The position numbers and the translations under genes are program-made. From JAWKWH01 sp965204295 (GTDB lineage Bacteria; Pseudomonadota; Alphaproteobacteria; Rhizobiales; Rhizobiaceae), in the NCBI GenBank assembly GCA_965204295.1, contig OZ241973.1, positions 2,232,001 through 2,296,000 of the forward strand: 64,000 bases of DNA. The letters run 5' to 3'. Of the stretch, positions 8,295 through 17,557 are shown piece by piece. Below the pieces are notes generated by a model. The model did not search any database, was not told where the DNA came from, and saw only the letters and a program-made list of their open reading frames with translations. How positions within the stretch are numbered: position 1 is the stretch's first letter; each line of letters begins with the position of its first letter.

Positions 8295-10012
8295 CTAGTG
8301 GAAATTTCTCCCCTTCGGCATGACCTTTCCGGTCGAACTGGCGAGCCGGGCATAATCTTCTTTCAGGTCCGGTCGCTCGCGAACAAGCTGGATCAGACGG
8401 GAGCGCGGCATAATGCGGCGACCCATGTCCTCCACCGGGCGGCGAACTTCGTCCGTATTGGCGGGACTGTCGATGACCGGGATTTCCTCGGGCAGTTCGG
8501 CCAGCAGCGGCGTTAAGTCCTCGATGCGGTTCGCCACGATGTGTATGATGCCGGATTCACATTGCAATTTGCCGCTGACGCCGACAAAGCGCGAGCCGAG
8601 AACCAACGGCCGGAAGCACTCGAATGTTTTCGGCCAGACAATGATGTTGGCGATGACGCCGCGTTCGGCCAGGTGGTGGCGCAGGAAGGAAACCAGGTGT
8701 GCTTTCAGCGACATTGCCAGCGATCGGGTAATCATGGATGTTCGCCCAGCGGCATGGGCGGCAGGGCGACGCCGGGCTCCCGGTCGCGGCCAGGCCGGTG
8801 TGGTCGCGACCGTATTTTCATATACGTACTGAATCATCTCCTCGCGGCGCTCATGCTCGAAATCGACATCGATATCCGGCGGCTTGCGCCGTTCCGGCGA
8901 GATAAAGCGCTCGAAAAGAAGATCGGCCATCGCCGGATCGACCGCGGTGATGCCGATGCAGTAGCAGATGGTGGAATTGGCCGCCGCTCTCCGGCCCTGG
9001 CATAAAATGCCCTGACCGCGCGCAAATTGCATAATGTCGTGGACGGTCAGGAAATAAGGCGCATATTCGAGTTTCTCGATCAGTGCGAGTTAATGGTCGA
9101 TCTGATGCCTGATCTTTTCGGGAATTTCGCCCGGATATTTCTCCGCGCTGCCCAGCCAGGCGAGCCGCTCCATTTCCTCCTGCGGAGTTGCGCCCTCGCC
9201 AAAACACTCCTTGGGATAATTGTATTTCAGCTTATCGAACGAGAAGGACAGTTTTCCGGACAGGATTTGTGTTTCGTTCAATGCCGCTTCATGACCGGAA
9301 AACAGCCGCGCCATTTCCCGCGGACATTTCAAATGGCGTTCGGCAGGAGGTCATGACCCGCTTCGGCCACCGGCGTATGCAACCGGATAGCCGTCGCCAC
9401 ATCCTGGCACCTGCGGCGTTCGGGCCCGTGATAGAGCACGTCGTTGACCGCCATCAGCGGCGCATTTCCCTTTTCGGCCGCGGTGGAAGCCATTTCGAGC
9501 GAAACGCAGCCCGTCGGACCATAATAAGTCGGGCAGGCGGCGAGACGGATCGTTTCACCCAGGCAAAGCCTGACCTTGTGCAACAGCGCGACACAATCTT
9601 CAGGGTCGCGGTCGTTACGCTAGAGTACCGCAAGCTCCAGCGCCTCGCCTAATCGAGAAGGTCGGTGAAAAGCAGGTTGGGAGCGCCTTTTTCGCCACGC
9701 AGATTGGCTGCGGTCAGCATACGGCAGAGATGCGCCCAGCCATCGCGGTTTGCGGGATAGGTGAGGATTTCGAAGGAGCAATCCGAAAAGACCAGCCGGG
9801 AGCCGGAATGGTAGGCGAGTCCTGCTTCCCTGGCGGCATGATGGGCGCGGACGACGCCCGAGACCGTATTGCGGTCGGCCAGACCGAGCGCCGTAAACCC
9901 AAGCCGCTTTGCCGTGACCACCATTCGAAGTGCGAAGCGCCGCGCAGGAAGGAGAAGTTCGATTGCACGACGAATTCGCAAAAACCCGGTACGGAACCGC
10001 TCGGGACGGATA
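8295..10012 (-). pseudogene. dnaE2: Error-prone DNA polymerase DnaE2, multiply broken
   Basis: Pieces of DnaE2 occur in order on the minus strand but in several frames. The PHP N-terminus is FCEFVVQSNFSFLRGASH (near 9980). Next come TAKRLGFTALGLADRNTVSG, PLMAVNDVLYHGPERRR, CPREMARLFSGHEAALNE and DIMQFARGQGILCQGR. ERFISPERRKPPDIDVDFEH then leads, within about 30 residues of scrambled sequence, to the extreme C-terminus (VIANIIVWPKTFECFRPL, then RIEDLTPLLAEL). Most of the palm, fingers and tail, several hundred residues, is deleted. In-frame stops include a TAA at 9090-9092, where the family has an acidic residue. The remnant cannot be a polymerase. It is the last gene of the decayed SOS mutasome operon. 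Confidence 0.9.
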
Positions 10013-11430
10013 TCAGGCGAAAATCCCGTGCATGAACCAGCGCGGCGGAGCGCCTTCCCGCGCCGTGAAAAGACACTGCCGGTAAAACCAGTAGCGCCGC
10101 CCGGCTTCGTCTTCGATGCGATAATAATTGCGTGGCCGGATTTCACCGTCGCGCCACCATTCCGGCTCGATGCGTTCCGGGCCTTCGACTGCAACGACCC
10201 GTTGCAGCGCTCGACGCCAGCGAAAGGCGATCGGCGGACCTTCAGGCGCCTCGGCCATGGCTTCGACCGGTTCAGGCCGCTCGAAAAGCCGGATCGGGCG
10301 CGGCAGGCGGATGGTTTCCCCGGATTCCGTGCACGGGCCTCGCCGTTTTTTCGCCGCCCGGTTTTCGGCTATGCCGGAAAAGGCGACAAGACTGCTCGAC
10401 CGTTCGGGTATGTGGCCGCGGGCTGAAAGATGGCGGCGCGACCAAGCCGGGCATGGATACGGTCGGCGAGCCGGGCCAGATTTTCGCGTTCCGACGGACC
10501 GTCGCCGGCAAGATCCGCCTGCCGGTTTTCAAAGGGCGCCGAAGCCAGCACCGAAAGTCGCGCGACCTCATAGCCGTAACCGGCATCGATCGCATTCCCC
10601 GATCGCGGTCAGCCTTTCGGCGAACAGGCGCTTGATCAGCGGCAGGTCGCGCACCGGGCGCGACATGCCGACCGCCAGGCGATGAACCGCCCCGTCAACC
10701 CGAAAGAGCGACAGTTCAAAAGCCCTTGCGCCCTCGCCGCGCTGTTCGAGACATGTTTTCAATGTCAGGCAAAGCAGGCTTGTCAATTTCTCAATGTCTT
10801 CGATACGCGAGACGGGTTCGGCCATCCGCCGCTCGACGGAGAGTTCGGCGACGGCCATGCGCGGCGAAACGGGCTTGTCGAGCCGCCCAAGCGCCTGGTC
10901 GAGCCGGGTGAGGGTTTGCCGGCCGTAACGGCGTGACAGCGGCGCACGGGGTGCCTGAAGGATTGCGTCAACCGTTCTCAGGCCGACGCTTTCAATCCGC
11001 GCGACGGTTTCGGCCTCCAGGTGCAGCGCATTCAGGGGAAACGGGGAAAGCGTCTCCGCCTCCCTGCCTTTTTCGATGATCCTGCCCTTACCGCATGCCG
11101 GCGCCATATATCGCGCCGCGGCCCAGGCCGGGCGTCGAGGCAAGGCTGACGAGCAATCTCCGGTCGGCCCGCGGTTCGGCTTCGATGAATTCGAACGCCG
11201 GATGCATGGCGCATGCGTCAGCCACCCCTATGCCGCGTTGTGCGAGCGCGCCGGGCATTGCGATCGTCATGGCTGATCGCCAGCGGCGGTTGTTCAGCCT
11301 GTCCGGCGGCGCTTGCCGGCTTCGAACGCCATGACCGGCCGAAGCGCCGTCGCACGATCCTGTCCGTGGGAAGATGCGGTAACCGGAGCGAAATGATCTT
11401 CTGATCGTCGCTCATGGAAGCGTTGTTCAT
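10013..11430 (-). pseudogene. imuB: ImuB (inactive Y-family polymerase-like), broken
   Basis: The start region (MSDDQKIISLRLPHLPTDRI, ATG at 11415 or 11430), the middle (ALHLEAETVARIESVGLRTV, SRRYGRQTLTRLDQALGRLD, SPRMAVAELSVERRM) and the C-terminus (ERIEPEWWRDGEIRPRNYYR, then GAPPRWFMHGIFA) match ImuB. They lie in different frames. Between ADRRLLVSLAS and TPGLGRG about 80 residues expected in the family (including the DRYTP region) are absent. ImuB scaffolds the translesion mutasome through beta-clamp binding. Here the gene is broken together with its partners imuA and dnaE2. Confidence 0.88.
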
Positions 11431-11740
11431 CCTTGTTCCATTCCAGTATGAGTTTTCGGCCCGGATTGGCCAGGCATGTGTCGATTGCAACGCTGAAGGC
11501 GGGCGCGGCGAAAACCCGAAAACGGACCGGAGCGGCGGTCGGGCGCGCCGAGCACTCGGTCGAGCGATGCCGCGCTGCTTGGCGTGGCTTGCGTCATGGA
11601 TGCATTGCGATTGGCCGGAGGCGGCGGAATGACAGATGCGTTGAAACCGCCCGCCGGCGCCCCGTTCCGGCGGATTACGACCGTATCATTGCCGGTTCCG
11701 GCGACTCTGCCCGCGCCATGTCGATCATGCCTTGCGAGCG
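11400..11740 (-). pseudogene. imuA: ImuA remnant
   Basis: The frame reading AAPAFSVAIDTCLANPGRKL followed by ILEWNKDEQRFHE resembles the C-terminal end of ImuA (a RecA/SulA-like mutasome protein) and runs into the imuB start, as in intact imuAB operons. Upstream, only about 300 bases separate this from the LexA box, far less than a full imuA needs, and stop codons interrupt the frames. Most of imuA has therefore been lost. Identity rests on position plus the short tail. Confidence 0.6.
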
Positions 11741-11744
11741 ATAT

Positions 11745-11759
11745 GTTCCTTTTATGTTC
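11745..11759 (-). promoter_or_regulatory. LexA (SOS) box, alphaproteobacterial type
   Basis: The plus strand reads GTTC at 11745-11748, seven bases, then GTTC at 11756-11759. This is exactly the direct-repeat GTTC-N7-GTTC operator recognised by alphaproteobacterial LexA. It lies directly upstream of the imuA remnant, where the SOS-inducible promoter of imuA-imuB-dnaE2 is expected. Confidence 0.8.
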
Positions 11760-11921
11760 TCATCGATTCCGGATCGGGCGAAAGGAGTCAAGCGGATTTT
11801 TGAGAATCCTTATCCTTGAGCGGCCGGCCGGAGCGTGTGAGATGCGCGGCGGAAAATCCTCGAAACCGATCGGGCATATCTGTATATGCCGGTATATGGC
11901 TTGAAGCCGCCAAGGACGAAA

Positions 11922-12359
11922 ATGGATCGAACCTACCCGGCCCGCATCTGGCGCGACCAGCTTTCTCCCTCGCTTGACGAGATGGAAATGCTGGCGATTG
12001 AGGCCTATGCGCATCTTCCCGAAGAGTTTCGCAAGCTGACCGGTGAAATAACGATACAGTTCGCCGAATATCCTACCGAGGAGATCATGGATGATCTGGC
12101 GCTGGAAACGCCGTTTGATCTGATGGGTCTGTTTGAAGGCCGCGGAATTGCCGAACGCTGGAATCCGCGGACCGGAGAGGGCGGCAACCGGATTACGCTC
12201 TACCGCCGCGCCATTCTCGACTACTGGGCCGAAAACGAGGAAACGCTCGGAGATATCGTCAACCACGTGCTGATTCATGAACTCGGCCATCATTTCGGCC
12301 TCAGCGATGAGGACATGGCGCGCATTGAAGCCGGCGTGGAGAACACGGCCGCTCAATGA
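11922..12359 (+). CDS. Metallopeptidase family protein (minimal zincin, PF06262-like)
   Basis: 145 residues. The zinc motif is complete: H119-E-L-G-H123-H-F-G126-L-S-D129, the HExxHxxGxxD pattern of the small zincin-like family. Upstream strands (EITIQFAEYPTEEIMDDL, ITLYRRAILDYW) agree. The small size is normal for this family, whose substrates are unknown. An in-frame ATG at 11886 exists; the ATG at 11922 has AAGGACG just upstream. The gene diverges from the imu remnants and precedes the AT-rich secreted gene. Confidence 0.93.
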   Translation: MDRTYPARIWRDQLSPSLDEMEMLAIEAYAHLPEEFRKLTGEITIQFAEYPTEEIMDDLALETPFDLMGLFEGRGIAERWNPRTGEGGNRITLYRRAILDYWAENEETLGDIVNHVLIHELGHHFGLSDEDMARIEAGVENTAAQ

Positions 12360-12393
12360 GCCGGCTCCAAGAGGCCGGGTGTGCAAAAGGCTC

Positions 12394-12421
12394 TTGACGG
12401 TTTGGGTCGGGTTTATATAAT
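12394..12421 (+). promoter_or_regulatory. Near-consensus sigma-70 promoter
   Basis: TTGACG at 12394-12399 and TATAAT at 12416-12421, separated by 16 bases, lie 53 bases before the ATG of the AT-rich secreted gene. No other match this good was noticed in the window. Confidence 0.7.
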
Positions 12422-12474
12422 TTCCTTGAGCGGTGTGTCGCCATAGCGGTTTTTTGGAGGATGTGGAAAGAGCC

Positions 12475-13404
12475 ATGAGAAAAATCGTGTTGCTATTGAG
12501 TGCGATCGCCTTTTTCGTTTTTGCGACGAGCCCTGGTTTTGGGACAGTATATAGATCTGGTAGTTTTGGATGTGGTGATTTTGAGGATACCGAGAGACAG
12601 TATAAAGAACAATTAAATGATCCTGATCCTTCTGTGAGTGTGACCTTAGTTTATGCTCTCTGTCTCTTATTAAAAGGTGAGGTGACTAACAATCAAGATG
12701 ATGTTTCCAAGGGAATGTTGATTTTACATAGTTTAGCTGATCAACACAGCAATATTGTAGCTAATTATTGGATAGCAAGATACCATTCTTCAGGAGGGGA
12801 TTTCAAAAGTATAGCTGACAGAAATTTGGATTTAGCCGCCCATTATTATTCCAGAACACTGGCTATCATCAAGACTTATAATAGCTACCCTCCTCTTGAT
12901 TACTTTCTGTGGGAGGCAAATCATAATATAGAGATGACATCTTATTATAATTTACCTCTTGTTTATTTAGCCATGTTTTATCGAGGGGTTTATGGGGACT
13001 ATAGTGTTAGGTTGCTTAACTCTCCCAGTTATGAAGGAGATCGTGACTTAGAAACTTATCCTGAATACAGAGATAATATTATGGGTTATATTAATTTAGC
13101 GATAGAGCATGCCGGGAATTGTAAAAACCTTCCTCTCAAGAGACATTTTCATAAGCCTGCTTCTCCTTATTTTATAAAGGTTTGTGCTATGTATGAGGAG
13201 AAAGCCAAGCTTTTAAAATCAGCTTATATGAAAAGACAGCTTATTTTAAATCAGGACAGATGCAAGGATATAGGATCTGATGAAACAGTTTTTGCCTATT
13301 GCCCTGAAATTGATGAGGCAGAACTGAAAATTGTCGATACTTATAATTCTATATTTAAAGAAATTGAGGAAATACTCCACCCTATTCGTGATAGTCTTAT
13401 ATAA
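12475..13404 (+). CDS. Secreted AT-rich orphan protein, helical repeat-like
   Basis: 309 residues beginning MRKIVLLLSAIAFFVFATSP, a clear Sec signal peptide. The mature part is rich in Tyr, Asn, Asp and Leu with helical segments (DDVSKGMLILHSLADQHSNI, SIADRNLDLAAHYYSRTL, YRDNIMGYINLAIEHAGNC) that resemble Sel1/TPR-like helical pairs without a clear consensus. At least four cysteines suggest disulfides in the periplasm. The base composition is strikingly AT-rich with codons such as TTA, AAT and ATA, unlike all neighbours, indicating recent acquisition. It has its own strong promoter and looks monocistronic. No family recognised. Confidence 0.85.
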   Translation: MRKIVLLLSAIAFFVFATSPGFGTVYRSGSFGCGDFEDTERQYKEQLNDPDPSVSVTLVYALCLLLKGEVTNNQDDVSKGMLILHSLADQHSNIVANYWIARYHSSGGDFKSIADRNLDLAAHYYSRTLAIIKTYNSYPPLDYFLWEANHNIEMTSYYNLPLVYLAMFYRGVYGDYSVRLLNSPSYEGDRDLETYPEYRDNIMGYINLAIEHAGNCKNLPLKRHFHKPASPYFIKVCAMYEEKAKLLKSAYMKRQLILNQDRCKDIGSDETVFAYCPEIDEAELKIVDTYNSIFKEIEEILHPIRDSLI

Positions 13405-13508
13405 GCTTTTGATTAAGAGTCTCTCTCCTCTTGCCTCAACACGGAGCGGGTTAAAAGGAGGCGTTTGACCTCGCGCCTTTGACGGGAGGCGGCGCCTCGA
13501 CGGGATTC

Positions 13509-14133
13509 ATGGAAACCTCGGCGCAGGTATTCAACTGCTTCGCCACCGGCGCGAGGACCGCCACGCAGTGGCGGCGAGCGGGCCATCGAAACCCTGAAAC
13601 CCGGCGACCGGGTCATGACCCATGACGGCAGGTCGACGCCGGTGATCTGGGTGGCGCGGCAGACCGTCGTCAACCCGCGCGGCGTCGAACTCGGCCGCAA
13701 GCCGGTGCGCATCGACGCCGGCGCCCTCGGCCCGGACCTGCCGAACAGACCGCTGACCGTGACCGCCGATCACGCCCTGCTGTTCGGCGACACGCTGGTC
13801 AACGCCGGCGCGCTGGCGGAGGACGGAACTCCAATCCGCTTCGCGCCGCTTTCGGAGATGCCGACGAAATTCGTCTGGTGGCATGTGGAGCTTGAGAACC
13901 ACGAGGTCGTTCTGGCCAATGGCGGCGTTCCCGCGGAGAGTTTCATCGATTATGTCGGGCGGTCCGGCTTCGACAATTACGACGAATATCTCGACCTTGT
14001 GGGGGCCGACCGTCTGATACCGGAAATGCCGCTGCCTTGCGTCTCGGCGCACCGGCTCGTTCCGCCCGACCTTCGCGAGGCGCTCGGCATCGCACCGCCC
14101 TCCTACATGCCCCGGCGCAAAGCCGCCGCCTGA
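13509..14133 (+). pseudogene. Hint (Hedgehog/intein) domain protein, frameshifted
   Basis: The frame from the ATG at 13509 gives NCFATGARTAT, the start of a Hint domain with its catalytic Cys, but then shifts. The continuation is in another frame: GERAIETLKPGDRVMTHDGR, TPVIWVARQTV, LTVTADHALLFGDTLVNAGA, ENHEVVLANGGVPAESFIDY. These match the alphaproteobacterial Hint_2-type domain through its end at 14133. The shift lies between about 13548 and 13575, next to a CGCCAC...GTGGCG palindrome. Such domains usually terminate large secreted proteins; here no long N-terminal partner is seen, so the gene is also short at the 5' side. Confidence 0.75.
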
Positions 14134-14363
14134 GGCAACACAAGCATGGCGGCGGCGCTTCGCTGTCAGCCACGAAAACCGCCGGAAGTTTTTCCTCCCG
14201 GGGCCTGCGTGCTCGCACCGCACGGGGATTCGACGATTGCGATTCACCGGCCTTCGCCCTCGATGGCTGCGCCGGCGGGCCTTTCATACCCGGCGATAAC
14301 AGGGTATGTGCCCGGCATGACACTCCGCGGCAATCGCGGCGAACCGTCTCCGGAAGCAATTCG

Positions 14364-16187
14364 ATGTCACTTCGCAATATCGCGATCATCGCGCATGTCG
14401 ACCATGGCAAGACCACGCTTGTCGATGCGCTTTTGAAGCAATCGGGCGCGGTTCGGGAAAACCAGCGCGTCGAGGAGCGGGCTCTCGATTCCGGCGACCT
14501 CGAAAAGGAACGCGGCATCACGATCCTGGCCAAGGCCACTTCCGTGGTGTGGAACGGCACGCGCGTCAATATCGTCGATACGCCCGGTCACGCCGATTTC
14601 GGCGGTGAGGTGGAGCGCATACTGAACATGGTCGACGGCGCCATCGTGCTGGTCGATGCGGCTGAAGGCCCGATGCCGCAGACGAAATTCGTCGTCGGCA
14701 AGGCGCTCGAGGCGGGCCTGAAACCGATTGTGGCGGTCAACAAGATCGACCGGCCCGATGCGCGTCCCACCGAGGTGATCAACCAAATCTTCGACCTGTT
14801 CGCCAATCTCGACGCGACGGACGAGCAGCTCGATTTTCCGATTCTCCACGGTTCGGGGCGCGATGGCTGGATGAGCGACGATCCCGCCGGATCGAAAGAT
14901 CGGGGATTGGCGCCGCTGTTCGACCTTGTGCTGGATCACGTCGCCGAGCCCTCCGTGGCCGGTGGACCGTTCCGGATGATCGGCACCATCCTCGAAGCCG
15001 ACCCCTATCTCGGACGGATCGTCACCGGCCGGATCGAAGCCGGTTCGGTGAGACCCAATCAGGCGGTCAAGGCGCTCGGCCGGGACGGAACGATCATCGA
15101 GCAGGGCCGGGTGTCCAGGATTCTGGCGTTTCGGGGCCTTGAGCGCAAGCCGATCGAAGAGGGCCGCGCGGGCGACATCGTGGCCATTGCCGGTCTCGCC
15201 AGGGGGACGGTCGCCGACACGTTCTGCGACCCCGAAATCACCGCGCCGATGGCGGCCCAGCCGATCGACCCGCCGACCGTGACCATGTCGTTTATGGTCA
15301 ATGACAGCCCGCTGGCCGGCGCCGAGGGCGACAGGGTCACCAGCCGCGTTATTCGCGACAGGCTGTTGCGCGAGGCGGAAGGCAATGTGGCCCTGAAGAT
15401 CGAGGAAGCCGCCGACAGGGATTCGTTTCACGTGTCGGGTCGCGGTGAACTGCAACTCGCCGTCCTTATAGAAACCATGCGCCGGGAAGGTTTCGAGCTT
15501 GCCGTCTCCCGCCCGCGCGTCGTGATGAAATCCGACGGAAACGGCAATCGGCTGGAGCCGGTGGAGGAGGTCGTCATTGACGTCGATGACGAACATTCCG
15601 GCGTCGTCGTGCGGAAGATGTCGGAGCGCAAGGCGGAAATGGTCGAACTGAAGCCGTCCGGCGGCGGCCGTCAAAGGCTGATGTTCCATGCGCCGACCCG
15701 GGGTCTGATCGGGTACCACTCGGAACTGATGACCGATACGCGCGGCACGGCGGTCATGAACCGGCTGTTTCACGCCTATGAGGCATACAAGGGGCCGCTG
15801 CCGGGCCGCGCCAACGGCGTGTTGATCGCCAACGAGGCGGGCGAGGCGGTGGCCTATGCCCTGTGGAACCTGGAAGGTCGCGGCCCGATGGTGATCGGCG
15901 CCGGCGTTAGGGTTTATGCCGGCATGATCGTCGGCATCCACTCGCGGGACAACGATCTGGAGGTCAATGTTCTGAAGGGCAGGAAGCTCACCAATGTCCG
16001 CGCCGCCGGAAAGGATGAGGCGGTCAGACCGGCTCCGCCAATCCGCATGACGCTCGAACGGGCGCTGTCATGGATACAGGACGACGAACTGGTTGAAGTG
16101 ACGCCGAAATCGATCCGTCTGAGAAAACTCCATCTCGATACCCATGCGCGCAGGAAATTTGAAAAATCCCGCGCCGGCGCCGCGTGA
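14364..16187 (+). CDS. typA: Translational GTPase TypA/BipA
   Basis: 607 residues, the family's normal length. GTPase motifs: AHVDHGKTT (G1), ERGITI (G2), DTPGH (G3) and NKIDRPDA (G4). These are followed by EF-G-like domains II, III and V and the TypA-specific C-terminal domain (TRGLIGYHSELMTDTRGTAV). It binds ribosomes and supports 50S assembly and stress adaptation. The frame is open far upstream, but MSLRNIAIIAHVDHG at 14364 is the conserved start. Confidence 0.97.
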   Translation: MSLRNIAIIAHVDHGKTTLVDALLKQSGAVRENQRVEERALDSGDLEKERGITILAKATSVVWNGTRVNIVDTPGHADFGGEVERILNMVDGAIVLVDAAEGPMPQTKFVVGKALEAGLKPIVAVNKIDRPDARPTEVINQIFDLFANLDATDEQLDFPILHGSGRDGWMSDDPAGSKDRGLAPLFDLVLDHVAEPSVAGGPFRMIGTILEADPYLGRIVTGRIEAGSVRPNQAVKALGRDGTIIEQGRVSRILAFRGLERKPIEEGRAGDIVAIAGLARGTVADTFCDPEITAPMAAQPIDPPTVTMSFMVNDSPLAGAEGDRVTSRVIRDRLLREAEGNVALKIEEAADRDSFHVSGRGELQLAVLIETMRREGFELAVSRPRVVMKSDGNGNRLEPVEEVVIDVDDEHSGVVVRKMSERKAEMVELKPSGGGRQRLMFHAPTRGLIGYHSELMTDTRGTAVMNRLFHAYEAYKGPLPGRANGVLIANEAGEAVAYALWNLEGRGPMVIGAGVRVYAGMIVGIHSRDNDLEVNVLKGRKLTNVRAAGKDEAVRPAPPIRMTLERALSWIQDDELVEVTPKSIRLRKLHLDTHARRKFEKSRAGAA

Positions 16188-16215
16188 CAAGACGGCGCCG
16201 GCGGGAAAATTGACG

Positions 16216-16860
16216 ATGCCAGGCGGATCGCCCGACATGGCCCCCATCGATGTCGCCAACTGGCCCCGGCGGAGCCAGTACATGTTTTTCCGGACCTATC
16301 GAAATCCGCACTTTTCGGTGACGGCGGATGTTGATGTCACCCGCCTGATGAGCGAGTTGAAACCAAACGGAATGCCGGTGTTCAACGCCTGCCTCCATGC
16401 CATCACCGGGGCGGCGAACGACATTCCCGAGTTCAAAACCCGCTTCGACGGCGGGCATGTGTATGAATGCGGCCGGGTTGGCGCGTCGGTGACCGTCCCC
16501 ATCAAAAACCGCAAGTTCGCGTTTTGCGATATTCCGTGGTCGCCGGAGTGGGAGAAATTCAACGAAGACTGCCGGCGTGAGATCGAGACCGCGAGGCGGC
16601 AGACCGATTTGAAAAACAAGGTCGCCGGGCAGGGCGGCTGGATTTACATGACGTGTCTGCCCTGGGTTCGTCTGACCGCGATGACGCATCCGGTCTCGGG
16701 TCCGGACGACTGCATTCCGCGCATCGCCTGGGGAAAAATCGCGCGGACCGATGGCCGGTGGAGGATGCCGGTGGCGGTGCAGGCCCACCATGCGCTCGCC
16801 GACGGTCTCCATGTGGGGCTCTACTTCGACGCGCTTCAAACTCGCTTGAAGGCGCTGTGA
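16216..16860 (+). CDS. CatA-like O-acetyltransferase (chloramphenicol acetyltransferase fold)
   Basis: 214 residues from the ATG at 16216. The catalytic motif QAHHALADGLHVG (HHxxxDG) lies near the C-terminus as in CATs. Upstream segments (YRNPHFSVTADVDVTRLM, FKTRFDGGHVYE, CLPWVRLTAMTHPV) fit the type A CAT fold that works as a trimer with active sites between subunits. Whether it acetylates chloramphenicol is unknown; chromosomal homologues often do not. In-frame ATGs at 16144 (inside typA) and 16237 are alternatives. Confidence 0.85.
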   Translation: MPGGSPDMAPIDVANWPRRSQYMFFRTYRNPHFSVTADVDVTRLMSELKPNGMPVFNACLHAITGAANDIPEFKTRFDGGHVYECGRVGASVTVPIKNRKFAFCDIPWSPEWEKFNEDCRREIETARRQTDLKNKVAGQGGWIYMTCLPWVRLTAMTHPVSGPDDCIPRIAWGKIARTDGRWRMPVAVQAHHALADGLHVGLYFDALQTRLKAL

Positions 16861-16875
16861 GCCGGTCGCGCGCCG

Positions 16876-17439
16876 CTACCGCGCCATGGCGTGATATTCG
16901 GCGTTGGGCTTCATGTCGGTGGCCGATGCGACGCGATTCGACATATTGAAGAATGCCGCCGTCGCGGCGATGTCCCAGATATCCCGGTTCGAAAATCCGG
17001 TCTCGCGCAGCAAATGCCGGTCGGCCCCGGTGATCTTGTCGGGGGCTTCCGTCAGTTTGACGGCGAACTCCAGCATCGCCGATTGACGATCATCCAGTCC
17101 CGCGCCGCGCCAGTTATGTGCGATCTCCTCGCCAAATCCCGGGTCGCCGGACAATTGCCGCAGCGCCGCGCCGTGAGCCGCGAGGCAGTAATGGCAATGA
17201 TTGACGGCCGATACCGCAACGGCGATCATCTCGCGTTCGAGTTTTGAAAGTCCGGAATCTCCGAACATCAGATCGTTGTAGAAATCGCTGAACGCGCGAA
17301 GTTTCCTTTCGTCAAACGCATAGGCCGACAACACGTTCGGGATCAGACCCAGTTTTTCGCGGCATTTGTCGAAATACGCCTTCGTCGCTTCGCTCAGTTC
17401 CCCTTCCGGCTTCAGGTCGAGCGCGGTGATATCGGTCAT
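16876..17439 (-). CDS. Carboxymuconolactone decarboxylase/AhpD-like peroxidase-related protein
   Basis: 187 residues. The AhpD core is clear: LSKLEREMIAVAVSAVNHCH followed by YCLAAHG. This gives the E...CxxC...H arrangement in which the paired cysteines carry peroxidase-linked redox chemistry. An N-terminal YFDKCREKLGLIPNVLSAYA matches the uncharacterised peroxidase-related subfamily. The ATG at 17439 is chosen because upstream codons look non-coding. It is divergent from the NAD-GDH gene with about 120 bases between. Confidence 0.92.
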   Translation of the reverse strand: MTDITALDLKPEGELSEATKAYFDKCREKLGLIPNVLSAYAFDERKLRAFSDFYNDLMFGDSGLSKLEREMIAVAVSAVNHCHYCLAAHGAALRQLSGDPGFGEEIAHNWRGAGLDDRQSAMLEFAVKLTEAPDKITGADRHLLRETGFSNRDIWDIAATAAFFNMSNRVASATDMKPNAEYHAMAR

Positions 17440-17557
17440 CGTTTTCCATTCCCGCCAATTGAGAGGTTTCTGAAGTATCGTTGCATTGCAGACGTCGCCA
17501 AATTGCAGATTTCTGCTACGATAGCAAAAAACGAGCCGGGGCGAGGGAGAAACGCGA

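Noticed and set aside
14037..14363. TypA with a long N-terminal extension, open to 14037
   Set aside because: The extra codons overlap the end of the Hint gene and are arginine-rich. The conserved MSLRNIAIIAHVDHG start is at 14364.
14367..15941. 524-codon minus-strand frame inside typA
   Set aside because: Histidine- and arginine-rich shadow of a highly conserved gene; no independent support.
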